DNA of 64,000 nucleotides from Neomicrococcus lactis. GTDB taxonomy: Bacteria; Actinomycetota; Actinomycetes; Actinomycetales; Micrococcaceae. Position 1 is the first letter of the stretch; every line of letters begins with the position of its first letter. The notes beneath the pieces are model-generated. The model ran no database searches. It worked only from the letters and a program-made list of their open reading frames with translations, and had not been told where the DNA came from. Shown here in pieces: positions 37,218 through 45,305 of this stretch. The DNA is taken from positions 2,046,001 to 2,110,000 of the forward strand of contig NZ_JACHBL010000001.1 of the NCBI RefSeq assembly GCF_014200305.1. The letters run 5' to 3'. The position numbers and the translations under genes were made by a program.

Positions 37218-39185
37218 TTAGGGTTTCCGCACGGCTTCACTCGGATCAAGGCGGGCCGCGAGCACCGCAGGAATCACGGATGCCAATGCACCGCACAGTG
37301 TGCCAGTGAGGAGCCCCACCCCGATAGTGGCGGGACTCAGGGTCATTGCCCAACCCTGAAAAAAAGAGACCGCCGCAACACATAAGTTGCCTAGCGAAAC
37401 GCCCAGCATTCCGCCGGCGAATCCCACGATGAGACCCTCACAAAAGAACAAGCGCACCACGTCGCGACGCGTTGCTCCGAGTGCTCTTCGCAGCCCAATC
37501 TCTCCCGTTCGTTGATGGACAGCGAGGCTCATCGAGGCGGCGCAACCCAGAATGGCCACGATGAGCAACATACTGGAAATAACGGTGATGGTGGCGCCCA
37601 GGTCACGTGAGACGCCCACGGAAAGACTACGCAGGTCAGCGACCGTGCTCACGGAAATCCGTTCCGGATGGGCCGGATCAAGCGTGCGAGGAATTGCGTC
37701 AGAAATGGCGGCCGGGTATCCGGGCTCAGTGCGCACGATGTAATGGGAATTCGCAACAAGAGACGCGGAAAATGGCACAAAGATGGCATCCTCGGCAGAG
37801 GGTTCCCGCGCCGAATTGTGGGCTAGTCCAATGACTGCGTAGCGGTGTCCGTTCATCCAAACACCGCGTGAACCGTCAGCGTTGTGAATGCCCAGCTTCT
37901 CGGCCACACGCACGCCCAAAATAGTTGCTCGCTGACTCCTTGAGAGGACAGCGCCGGCGTTTCGAGGCATCGTCTTAATTTCTTGAACGCGAAAATATCC
38001 AGGGTCCACGCCCAAAGCATAGGAAATACTCTCTGGCGCGCCGGACACTTTAGTGGGCGAGAACGCGTGTGGTTCCCACGTGGTCCGGTCGAGGGACGCC
38101 ACGCGTCCGACGTCGATTACGGCCTGAATTCCTGCGAGTGCCTTGGTCCATTCGACGTCCCCGGGAGCGCCTACGCGTACTTCGTCGAGTCCGCTCGTTG
38201 AGATTCGATCGGCAATCTGAAGTGCCGCAGTTTGGCTAATGCCCGTCGCGGCAACAAGCCCGACAACGCCCACCAGAATCGCGCCAATAAGAAATACCGA
38301 TCTTAAAGGCTTCAAGATAGTGCTCGCCAGAGCGTCCCGGAGGGAGTTTGACAATCGATTAAACCACTTGTCACGCAAGGGCGCATTGCGGCGGGGATCG
38401 GTACTTAAGAATGGCTTCACAAGTGTGGAATCCGCTTTTGCTCCATCGTGATTCCACTGCTCATCGGCAACCCGCCCGTCAACCACCGTGATAGTTCGAT
38501 CAGCAACCTGGGCAACGAGCGGATCATGAGTGATGATGACGACCGTGATTCCTTGCTCACTGACGTGGCGCAAGTACTCCATCACGCGCCGACCATTTCC
38601 TTGATCCAGGCTTCCCGTTGGTTCATCAGCGAGTATGAGTTCGGGTTGTGACGCGACGGCGCGGGCGATCGCCGCCCGTTGCCGCTCTCCGCCAGATAGG
38701 GACGAGGCTCGGGTGTTGGACTTCGAGACCAAATCCACCAATGCGAGGGCGTCATCAATGCGCTGCTCAACCTCGGCCCGCGTAAAGCCTTGTTCAAGCA
38801 GGCCGACCGCGAGATTTTCAGCCACGGTCCGTTCGGGGATCATGTGGCTTTCTTGGAAGACAAAACCAATACGGCGTCCCCTCAAGCGATCAATCTCGCG
38901 GTCCGAAAGATCCTGGACGCGGTGCCCATCAAAGTACACGTCACCCGACGTTGGAAAAGAAAGCAGCCCGGCAAGATTCAAGATCGTGGATTTTCCGGCG
39001 CCGGACGGGCCAACAATGGAAACGAACTCCCCGCGACGAATCGAGAGGTTTAGTTCGCTCAGAATTGGTGCTGCGGATTCTTCCCCGAATGATTTTGAGA
39101 CGTCACGCATCTCAATAAGAGCGTGAGAAGTGGGGTTACTCGTTGCCACCGCTGGGCTATTCAAGGACAAGAGCGGTTCCATCAT
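37218..39185 (-). CDS. MacB-like ABC transporter: fused ATPase and FtsX-type permease
   Basis: A 655-residue fusion. The N-terminal ATPase has Walker A GPSGAGKST, Q-loop FVFQESHMIPERT, signature LSGGERQRAAIARAV and Walker B LILADEPTGSLD. The C-terminal half is a four-helix MacB/FtsX permease with a large extracytoplasmic domain and the motif GEIGLRRALGATRRDVVRLFF. Such proteins pump peptides or toxins across the envelope or transmit force to outer partners rather than import nutrients. Start overlaps the adaptor gene by 29 bp. Last gene of a four-gene operon. Confidence 0.92.
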   Translation of the reverse strand: MMEPLLSLNSPAVATSNPTSHALIEMRDVSKSFGEESAAPILSELNLSIRRGEFVSIVGPSGAGKSTILNLAGLLSFPTSGDVYFDGHRVQDLSDREIDRLRGRRIGFVFQESHMIPERTVAENLAVGLLEQGFTRAEVEQRIDDALALVDLVSKSNTRASSLSGGERQRAAIARAVASQPELILADEPTGSLDQGNGRRVMEYLRHVSEQGITVVIITHDPLVAQVADRTITVVDGRVADEQWNHDGAKADSTLVKPFLSTDPRRNAPLRDKWFNRLSNSLRDALASTILKPLRSVFLIGAILVGVVGLVAATGISQTAALQIADRISTSGLDEVRVGAPGDVEWTKALAGIQAVIDVGRVASLDRTTWEPHAFSPTKVSGAPESISYALGVDPGYFRVQEIKTMPRNAGAVLSRSQRATILGVRVAEKLGIHNADGSRGVWMNGHRYAVIGLAHNSAREPSAEDAIFVPFSASLVANSHYIVRTEPGYPAAISDAIPRTLDPAHPERISVSTVADLRSLSVGVSRDLGATITVISSMLLIVAILGCAASMSLAVHQRTGEIGLRRALGATRRDVVRLFFCEGLIVGFAGGMLGVSLGNLCVAAVSFFQGWAMTLSPATIGVGLLTGTLCGALASVIPAVLAARLDPSEAVRKP

Positions 39186-40257
39186 TCAGCTCATCCGTGG
39201 GCTCAACGACCGCATAGCCGTCTTGGGTTTTCGTAACAGCCACGTGAACTTTTCTTTGTTCAGATGCGCTCAAGGCAACGGTGACAAAGTCACCTTCTTC
39301 GTCTTGTTTCAGGGATGTGAGTGGCACGGTCAGGACTGCCGCGGAATCACGCGGCGTAATCCACTCAATACTCTGCCCGCGGCTAATCGCGACGCCCGAT
39401 GGAATGCTGGAAAGTTCTACGGTGACATTCTTGCCAGCGATTTGATCTCCGCTTCCCGCGCTGAACTCACTGATTGCGGAGATGACGCCCTTCGCCGCTT
39501 GACCGCTGATCGTCAGGTCCACTTTGTCACCGACCTTGAGAGACTCGACTTGCAACACATCAAGACGGAAAACGCCGCGATCCTTACCCAAGGAAATAAC
39601 GGCTAGGGCCCCGGAATCTGGCAGCACTTCTCCGGGCTTTGCCACGGTCTCCACGGTTCCAGCAAACTCTGGATCCGCCGATACGAAGTGGTCTCGCTTC
39701 AACATGGGTTCCCCGGACGCCGTCTTCGGTCCTTCGAGCTTTTGTGCGACATAGAGTTTCCGCACCGCGTGAAGTAGGCGCCACGTGGCCACATTTCCCT
39801 TGGGGAGGTCGAAGGACTTTAGTAAAGCCGCAACGTCGCTTCCTCTGTCCCCAATGCGGATGTCACGGTACAGCGGAATCGATGTTGCCAAGATAAAACG
39901 TGGCTGATCATTGACCGTGCCAATGAAACTGCTACCAGTGACTTGGTCTCCTTTTGCAAGCGCGACTCGCGTGACAACATGCAGCAGTTCTAGGCCGGCG
40001 GGGACTGTGATAGATAGTGAGCGTCCAGCTTGAACCTGTCCGACGGCGAGTGTCTGACCACCCAACTTCCTATACTGCGCGGTGGCCATCACCGGCACGG
40101 ACTGAGGGATATTTTGTAGCACCACTTGTTCGGCTGGACGTAACCACCAGCCGGCAAAAAATGCTCCTCCAGCAATGAGAGCCGCGACCACCACAAAGAC
40201 AATCAGGTTCACAGGTTTCACGACAAGTGGAAGACGAGCGGTGGTCGATCGGCTCAA
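39157..40257 (-). CDS. Membrane-fusion (HlyD/MacA-like) adaptor protein with peptidoglycan-binding-like segment
   Basis: A 366-residue protein with one N-terminal membrane helix (LIVFVVVAALIAGGAFFAGWWL), a lipoyl/barrel-type region (QVQAGRSLSITVPAGLELLHVVTRV) and a middle segment IRIGDRGSDVAALLKSFDL that resembles the fold-type-1 peptidoglycan-binding repeat (GxxGxxVxxLQxxL). Beta-barrel segments follow (KVDLTISGQAAKGVISAISEF). In Gram-positives such adaptors bridge MacB-like transporters and the cell wall. ATGA overlap with the lipoprotein gene upstream. Confidence 0.85.
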   Translation of the reverse strand: MSRSTTARLPLVVKPVNLIVFVVVAALIAGGAFFAGWWLRPAEQVVLQNIPQSVPVMATAQYRKLGGQTLAVGQVQAGRSLSITVPAGLELLHVVTRVALAKGDQVTGSSFIGTVNDQPRFILATSIPLYRDIRIGDRGSDVAALLKSFDLPKGNVATWRLLHAVRKLYVAQKLEGPKTASGEPMLKRDHFVSADPEFAGTVETVAKPGEVLPDSGALAVISLGKDRGVFRLDVLQVESLKVGDKVDLTISGQAAKGVISAISEFSAGSGDQIAGKNVTVELSSIPSGVAISRGQSIEWITPRDSAAVLTVPLTSLKQDEEGDFVTVALSASEQRKVHVAVTKTQDGYAVVEPTDELNDGTALVLE

Positions 40258-41081
40258 GACTCGCCCCGAATAAGTGCCTGCGCTCGTTCTACAACAGCCT
40301 TTGCCTCATCCTTACTGGCGATCGCTTCCGCTTCATGCTGTTCGAGGTAGGCCTGCTGCTGATTCGCGTCGATATCGGCCAACCGTTGCACAGTATTGAG
40401 TTGGTCCTTACACTTCGCGTCTGCCACAATCGCCGTCAAGAACTCCTCAGAATCCTCTGGCCCGCTGACTTGGACCAGCATGGAACGCTCATCCGGCATT
40501 GGCCGAAATCCGACCGATTCCAAGCAAGCGACCCACTCCGCTCGAATCTTCTTGCCTTCATCGCCTGATGTCGCTGCTTCAAATCCTCGAAGAGATGCCG
40601 TGAATAGGACCGTAGGCGGCTCGCCTTGAACCACTTCAGAGTCGTCGATAATGCGTAGCGTGTTTGCTCTGGAGCAATTGACGAGCGCGGATAGTTGAGC
40701 CTCAGGAAGCTTGGTTTCATCAACCTCGTTACCTCGCTTACCAATTCCGTTTTTGGCAACGTATGGAGCATTCCATACACCGTATCGCCAATCCGGAAAC
40801 TGTTCAGATCCACGATCTCGCTGATAATAGGCGAGATACGGATTGCCAAATCCTTCAGCTGACATACAGCGGTCGATCAAAATAGCCTCAGCATGACCAA
40901 CGATTTGCCGATCTTCTGCGGACATCCCATACGCGTCGACAGGAAAGCCTATTTGCATGGTTTCGGCGTTGAGTGTTGCCGTCACACTCTCGTTCGGCCG
41001 CGCGTCTTCGCTACCACAGGCGGTGCTGGCAAGCAATAAAAAAACGCCAGCCAGCACCACTCTGCCGGGAAAATTACTCAT
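40254..41081 (-). CDS. Uncharacterised lipoprotein of the secretion operon
   Basis: A 275-residue protein with a signal peptide ending in ASTAC (lipid-modified Cys near residue 22) and no membrane helix after it. The mature part contains ILIDRCMSAEGF, LPEAQLSALVNCSRAN and RAEWVACLESVGFRP, that is, several spaced cysteines that could form disulfides outside the cell, and an acidic/Ala-rich C-terminal helix. I recognise no family. The same cysteine-and-helix pattern is common in actinobacterial lipoproteins next to MacB/adaptor pairs. Overlaps the adaptor gene by 4 bp. Confidence 0.75.
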   Translation of the reverse strand: MSNFPGRVVLAGVFLLLASTACGSEDARPNESVTATLNAETMQIGFPVDAYGMSAEDRQIVGHAEAILIDRCMSAEGFGNPYLAYYQRDRGSEQFPDWRYGVWNAPYVAKNGIGKRGNEVDETKLPEAQLSALVNCSRANTLRIIDDSEVVQGEPPTVLFTASLRGFEAATSGDEGKKIRAEWVACLESVGFRPMPDERSMLVQVSGPEDSEEFLTAIVADAKCKDQLNTVQRLADIDANQQQAYLEQHEAEAIASKDEAKAVVERAQALIRGES

Positions 41082-41134
41082 TTAGAACTGATCTTCCGCT
41101 CAATCTCGGATCTCATTGCAAACAATGGGATATA

Positions 41135-41488
41135 TTAATCTCGGCGGTGGCTGTCAATTTTGTCATTAATCAGCGTGTTCCAATACAAATTGTCCCACAC
41201 TTGACCCGAGTTCAACCGAATTGTCATTCCGGTGTAATACGCATCCGAGTAGTATGTGCCAGCCCTAGATGCGTTGTTGTAGAGCGAAGAGGCCCGATCA
41301 TGCATTGCACTCGGGTATTGACCCACCGAATTACCTTGAACAAACCCGCCAGAATAAGATGCGTCCTCGCAAGAACACATGTACCCTGCCGAGCACTGGC
41401 CGATTGCGGCAGAGGCCGTGGACGGCACCACAACTATGGCCGCCGAAGGAAATACTGCACCTGCAATTGCTGATATTTTCCGTTTCAC
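41135..41488 (-). CDS. Small secreted peptidase-inhibitor I36-like protein
   Basis: A 117-residue exported protein. A signal peptide (KRKISAIAGAVFPSAAIVVV...ASA) is followed by a short beta-rich domain: CSAGYMCSCEDASYSGG, SMHDRASSLYNNAS-like spacing (AMHDRASSLYNNA), GTYYSDAYYTGMTIRL. The CxxGYxC...W/EDAxYxGG pattern and the RASSLxN motif match the I36/SMPI inhibitor fold (beta/gamma-crystallin-like). GTG start at 41488 has GGGGGA upstream. It heads the operon with the lipoprotein, adaptor and MacB-like genes, so it may be their cargo, sensor or immunity partner. Confidence 0.72.
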   Translation of the reverse strand: MKRKISAIAGAVFPSAAIVVVPSTASAAIGQCSAGYMCSCEDASYSGGFVQGNSVGQYPSAMHDRASSLYNNASRAGTYYSDAYYTGMTIRLNSGQVWDNLYWNTLINDKIDSHRRD

Positions 41489-41503
41489 GCCATCCCCCAA
41501 ATT

Positions 41504-41548
41504 GAGTTTATGAAACGTGCAGGCCGCGCGGTTCGTAAACTCAGCCTA
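41504..41548 (-). promoter_or_regulatory. Promoter and start-site dyad of the I36/MacB operon
   Basis: On the minus strand a -10 element TAGGCT (41543-41548) is followed directly by an inverted repeat: arms GAGTTTATGAA (41504-41514) and TTCGTAAACTC (41532-41542), 11 bp with one G-T pair. Transcription would begin at or within the dyad, so it could be an operator or a 5' RNA hairpin. The GTG start of the I36-like gene follows 16 bp later. Confidence 0.55.
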
Positions 41549-41710
41549 GGATACTCCCGAGCACCTTACAAGCGCTTTTTGAAAATGTTATGGTTTTATT
41601 TTTCTCATCCGGTCAGGGTTTGAAGTGCCGCAACTTCGAAGCTGCGGGCGCATACGCTTCCAGCTCGGCACAGACCATTCGAGCCCCAACTTTCGGAGGA
41701 TTCTCTCGGC

Positions 41711-41716
41711 TAGACT
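41711..41716 (+). promoter_or_regulatory. -10 element of the APH-like kinase gene (leaderless)
   Basis: TAGACT at 41711-41716 is followed after 3 bp by the GTG start at 41720. This spacing implies a transcript starting at, or within a few bases of, the start codon. The same hexamer serves as the -10 of the ligA promoter. Confidence 0.5.
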
Positions 41717-41719
41717 CAT

Positions 41720-42730
41720 GTGGTGGCATGGTGGACAAAACAATGGGCAGACCCGCAGTGGCGTGCGGACGTTGACGAATGGCTTGACGCGACCCTCGAG
41801 GAATTTGAGGTGGAGCGGACGGATGCAACAAAGTGGGGACGCACCCGCTTGTGGAGCATCCAAGCTCACGTGCCCACAGACGCCGGAAATCTCCACTTCA
41901 AGGCGCCATGCCCGGGCCTGAGCACCGAAGGCAACGTCACGAGCTTTCTGAACGCCGTCGACGAACAGCACTTCGCGTTCCCGCTGAACGTCAATCTGGA
42001 AACCGGCTGGTTCCTGACGCCGGACTACGGCGACAACCTCACCACACTGCCCAGCCCGTTCCCGGATCTCTGGTCCCTCATGTTGCAGGATTTTGCGCGC
42101 ACGCAGTTGGGGCTCGTTGGTTTGGATGAGGACCTCTTTGACCGGGGCATGCCCATTCTAGATCCTGCTTGGGTCACCACGTACCTCGAGCAACAGCTCA
42201 TTCTGCACGCGGCCCTTCCAGCCGACCATCCGTTGCACATCCGCGCCGAGACGGCCGAAAAACTGGATCAAAGCTTCCAGTCCCTCAACCAGGACGCCGC
42301 GCTCTTGCAAAGCGCCGGAATCCCTTTATCTTTGGATCACAATGACCTGCATCGCGGAAACGTCATGTTGCCGCTCGAAGAGGGCGACCCGCTGCGGTTC
42401 ATGGATCTTGCGGATTCCTACTGGTCCCACCCATTCGGCGCGCTGTCCGATCCCGTCCGGCACATGTGCGACGAGTTCTCGTGCGAACCAGACGACGAGC
42501 GCATCACCAACGTCATCAAGACCTACCTGGAACAGTGGTCAGACTACGGAACCGTCGCCGAACTCTCAGAACTTGTAGCCCCAGCCATCCGCTTGAGCGG
42601 CATTGCGCAACACGGTGTGTGGATGCGCATTCTGGATGAAGCTGATGATCAAGATCTGAGAGATTACGGCAACGTCCCGCTGGATATTCTCAAGAACCTC
42701 ACGGAACCGCTGCGGCCCCTACAGCCCTAG
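41720..42730 (+). CDS. Aminoglycoside-phosphotransferase-like kinase of unknown substrate
   Basis: A 336-residue protein of the APH/choline-kinase fold. The catalytic loop is SLDHNDLHRGNVML (HxDxxxxN type) and the metal-binding Asp is in RFMDLADSYWSHPFG. The N-terminal lobe is poorly conserved. Such proteins phosphorylate small molecules; antibiotic resistance cannot be assumed. GTG start, apparently leaderless. Its stop codon shares CTAG with the stop of the convergent CitE-like gene. Confidence 0.82.
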   Translation: MVAWWTKQWADPQWRADVDEWLDATLEEFEVERTDATKWGRTRLWSIQAHVPTDAGNLHFKAPCPGLSTEGNVTSFLNAVDEQHFAFPLNVNLETGWFLTPDYGDNLTTLPSPFPDLWSLMLQDFARTQLGLVGLDEDLFDRGMPILDPAWVTTYLEQQLILHAALPADHPLHIRAETAEKLDQSFQSLNQDAALLQSAGIPLSLDHNDLHRGNVMLPLEEGDPLRFMDLADSYWSHPFGALSDPVRHMCDEFSCEPDDERITNVIKTYLEQWSDYGTVAELSELVAPAIRLSGIAQHGVWMRILDEADDQDLRDYGNVPLDILKNLTEPLRPLQP

Positions 42731-43686
42731 CAGTGATAGGTGTCCGTCGGCGCTTCGAAGTGGACGTCGAAGCCCTCGGGCACATGCAGGTTGAAGGCAT
42801 TCGCAAGGCCCAGCACCTTCTTGGCTCGCGCCAGTCGAGGCAAATCTGAACCATTGCGGATCTCTCCACCGTCGGCGTCGAATTCCTTGAGGAAGTCCGT
42901 TGCCCAGGACAGTTCCGCGAGCGAAGGGCTCAACCCTTCGTTGACCGTCGCTACCTGTTCCGGCATCAAGCACAGCTTGCCGGTCATACCGAATTCAAGG
43001 CTCACGGCCGTTGATTCTGCGAGCTTCGAGCCCAGCGCTCCCACGGCCGGCCCATCAATGGGACCAGGGAGGTTCGCGGCACGGGAGGCGATCGTGAACT
43101 GCGAGCGCGTGTACGCGAGCGTCATGGGGTTCTCGCCGAAACCGGTGTCTCGGCGGAAGTCGCCGAGCCCAAATCCCAAGCGGTAGGTGGATCGTGCGGT
43201 GGCGATGTCTTGCAGGTTCTGCACGCCGCGTGCGGTTTCCACAAGTGCCACGATCTTGGTGTTCTTGAGCGCTTCGGCTGTCTTCGTCACGTGCTCTGGC
43301 GATTCAACCATGGCGAGCATGACGCCATCGAGCCCGGCTACACCGGCGAGCTCGCGCAGATCGTCTTCCCACCATTGCGTGCCGAAGCCGTTGATACGCA
43401 CCCATGCGTGGCGCTGCCGCCCATTTTCGTCCGTGGAATCCAGCCACGAGGTCACGTTGCGACGGGCACGTACTTTGTCCTTGGGAGCGACGGCGTCTTC
43501 AATATCCAAGACCACCACGTCAGCGCCGGAGGCTACTGCGTGATCGAAGCGGTCCGCGTGCGTGCCGTTGACGAGCAGCCACGTGCGGGCGAGTTCGGGC
43601 CCCACGGTTGGAGCAGCTGGAGCGATTGCCGCTGCTGACGTTGAATTCGTGGGAAGGATGGTCAAAGAATCAGTGTGGATGGACAT
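42727..43686 (-). CDS. HpcH/HpaI aldolase / citrate-lyase beta (CitE-like) family protein
   Basis: A 319-residue TIM-barrel lyase. Signatures are WLLVNGTHADRFDHAVASG, VVVLDIEDAVAPKDKVRAR, HAWVRINGFGTQWW, IVALVETARGVQNL (metal Glu) and RLGFGLGDFRRDTGF. Family members act on (S)-malyl-CoA, citramalyl-CoA or related acyl-CoA esters. No CitD/CitF partners are nearby, so it is not citrate lyase proper. Monocistronic. Confidence 0.88.
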   Translation of the reverse strand: MSIHTDSLTILPTNSTSAAAIAPAAPTVGPELARTWLLVNGTHADRFDHAVASGADVVVLDIEDAVAPKDKVRARRNVTSWLDSTDENGRQRHAWVRINGFGTQWWEDDLRELAGVAGLDGVMLAMVESPEHVTKTAEALKNTKIVALVETARGVQNLQDIATARSTYRLGFGLGDFRRDTGFGENPMTLAYTRSQFTIASRAANLPGPIDGPAVGALGSKLAESTAVSLEFGMTGKLCLMPEQVATVNEGLSPSLAELSWATDFLKEFDADGGEIRNGSDLPRLARAKKVLGLANAFNLHVPEGFDVHFEAPTDTYHC

Positions 43687-43862
43687 GAGAATGCCGTTCT
43701 AGTGAAGAATTGATGCTCGAAGAGCAGAACCGTAGCTGCCAGCGGAGCTTTCGATGAAAGCAGTCCGGGCCAAGCCTTTGCCTCGAAGCGTTCCGCCAGG
43801 TGTGCGGGGCTTCTGCATGCACGAGAGTCAGCGCGCGGCAGTTGCGGTGCATCCAGAATAGC

Positions 43863-43888
43863 CGATAGTGACGCGCAGCACACTATCG
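43863..43888. repeat. 8-bp dyad just past the phosphodiesterase gene
   Basis: CGATAGTG (43863-43870) and CACTATCG (43881-43888) are perfect arms with a 10-nt loop, 9 bp past the stop of the minus-strand phosphodiesterase gene. Without a T-run it may still act as its terminator. The rest of 43687-43896 (210 bp) holds no gene that I can see; it must contain the CitE-like gene promoter. Confidence 0.45.
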
Positions 43889-43896
43889 AGTGCCAA

Positions 43897-44769
43897 CTAT
43901 TGCGGCCAGTGGCCGCGCTCATCCATCACTTGCGCCAATACGTCGGCCCGATCCGTCATGATCCCGTCCACGCCAAGATCCAGTAGTCGCTCCATTTCAG
44001 ATCGCTCATCGACCACCCACACGTGCACTTGCAAGCCGGCCTCATGCGCATGCCGCACGAACGCTGGCGTCACCACCGGCACCCCGAAATACTGCGGCGG
44101 GACCTGCAACGCCACGATCCCCCGCTCCCGCAGCTTCAACAGTCGGTGCGCCCCTATGGCCCCGAAAGCGGTGGAAAGAACGGTGGTCGCCATCCCGGAA
44201 GAGCTCGCTAACGCTTCATTCGAGGCCTTGAGAGTACGACGCCGCCGCGCGTCAGAGAACGAAGCGGCGAGGACACGGTGGGTGGCGTTGGCATCGAGGA
44301 CGTGTTGGGCGAAGAGTTCCGCTCCAGCGTGGTCTTTGATATCCACGTTAAGATGGATGTCATCCCACTCGTTGAGGAGTTCTTCAAACGTGGGAATCGG
44401 CGCGGTTCCGGCGACGCGAATATCGCTAATCTGCTGACTGGTCAGCTGACTAATCTGCCCCTTGCCGTTCGTCACCCGGTCCAGGGTTTCATCATGAAAA
44501 ACGTAGAGCACGCCGTCCTTGGACGTTCGCACATCCAGCTCCAGATACCGGAAGCCCAGATCAACGGCCCGGCGGAAAGCGGGCATGGTGTTCTCATCCC
44601 CTTCGGGTGAGAATCCCCGGTGGGCAAACGCGAGCTGGCGGCTCTCGAGGGGACTTCCCGATTCATTCAACAAATAAGGAACCGGCTCCAAGCCATGGGT
44701 CTTGGGTCCAAGAATCTCGGGAGTACGGCGCATCTCGCGCGCACGGGCAGCGCGTTGCGGGGAAGTCAC
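43897..44769 (-). CDS. Glycerophosphodiester phosphodiesterase
   Basis: A 290-residue GDPD-family enzyme that splits glycerophosphodiesters to glycerol-3-phosphate and an alcohol. The catalytic motifs are LAFAHRGFSPEGDENT (His, Asn), FRYLELDVRTSKDGVLYVFHD (Glu, Asp, His) and LNVDIKDHAG. No signal peptide, so it is cytosolic. One GTACGACGCCG motif copy lies inside (antisense). Confidence 0.93.
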   Translation of the reverse strand: MTSPQRAARAREMRRTPEILGPKTHGLEPVPYLLNESGSPLESRQLAFAHRGFSPEGDENTMPAFRRAVDLGFRYLELDVRTSKDGVLYVFHDETLDRVTNGKGQISQLTSQQISDIRVAGTAPIPTFEELLNEWDDIHLNVDIKDHAGAELFAQHVLDANATHRVLAASFSDARRRRTLKASNEALASSSGMATTVLSTAFGAIGAHRLLKLRERGIVALQVPPQYFGVPVVTPAFVRHAHEAGLQVHVWVVDERSEMERLLDLGVDGIMTDRADVLAQVMDERGHWPQ

Positions 44770-44803
44770 CTGCTCATTCTATGAAACCGCCTAGGTAGGT
44801 GAG

Positions 44804-45226
44804 CTACTTGGACAGATTTACAACCCAAACCGCTTGATCAGCGGCACCGGTCAAGCACTGCAGACTCTCAACCTCGGCATCCTCCGGCGTCTTCGCGGCG
44901 TATCCGCCAGCCAATTGGGCCATCGATCCGAGCGTTGCAACTACCCCACCGCCGTAGTGCACTTCCTGCTTGCCGTTGCTGTTCGTCGTCACCGTGGTGT
45001 CATGAGGCCAGAGCAGAGCGGTAGTTCCCGCGTTATTTGCTCTTTCCAAGACGATGCACTGATCTCCGCGGAGCACGAGTTCGCCGGAAATCAACGCTTG
45101 CATGCCGCCATCGACTTCTTTCTTGGCGGTAGCGAGGTTGGCTGATGGCGCTGAGCACGAAGTCAGTAGGAGAAGGACTAAAGTCGCGGAAACCACTCCG
45201 GTCACGCGCGCGAGATTCAAAGTCAT
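44804..45226 (-). CDS. Small lipoprotein of unknown function
   Basis: A 140-residue protein whose signal peptide ends in the lipobox LLTSC. The mature part has QCIVLERANN and VESLQCLTGAADQAVWVVNL, with two cysteines that could pair. ATG 45226 has a G-rich site just upstream. No known family recognised. It stands between the GDPD and HAD genes on the same strand, 34 bp from GDPD. Confidence 0.7.
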   Translation of the reverse strand: MTLNLARVTGVVSATLVLLLLTSCSAPSANLATAKKEVDGGMQALISGELVLRGDQCIVLERANNAGTTALLWPHDTTVTTNSNGKQEVHYGGGVVATLGSMAQLAGGYAAKTPEDAEVESLQCLTGAADQAVWVVNLSK

Positions 45227-45305
45227 GAGCTGCCCCCCCAACGTAGCGCCGTTGCTGTTAGCTCACCCTACGTCAGAAACCGCGGCGCATCTAGTGAGCG
45301 GGTAC

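Noticed and set aside
37218-41488. Lactococcin-972-type bacteriocin locus
   Set aside because: The small exported protein fits the I36 pattern better, and the lactococcin-associated multi-pass immunity protein is absent.
42727-43686. CitE-like lyase as the missing aldolase of the aromatic island
   Set aside because: It is separated from ligA by four unrelated genes, lacks the shared promoter box, and its family acts on acyl-CoA esters rather than on oxo-dicarboxylates of the LigK/GalC type.
43863-43896. CIRCE element (GAGTGCCAA half seen near 43888)
   Set aside because: The matching TTAGCACTC half at 9-bp spacing is absent, and no chaperone gene is adjacent.
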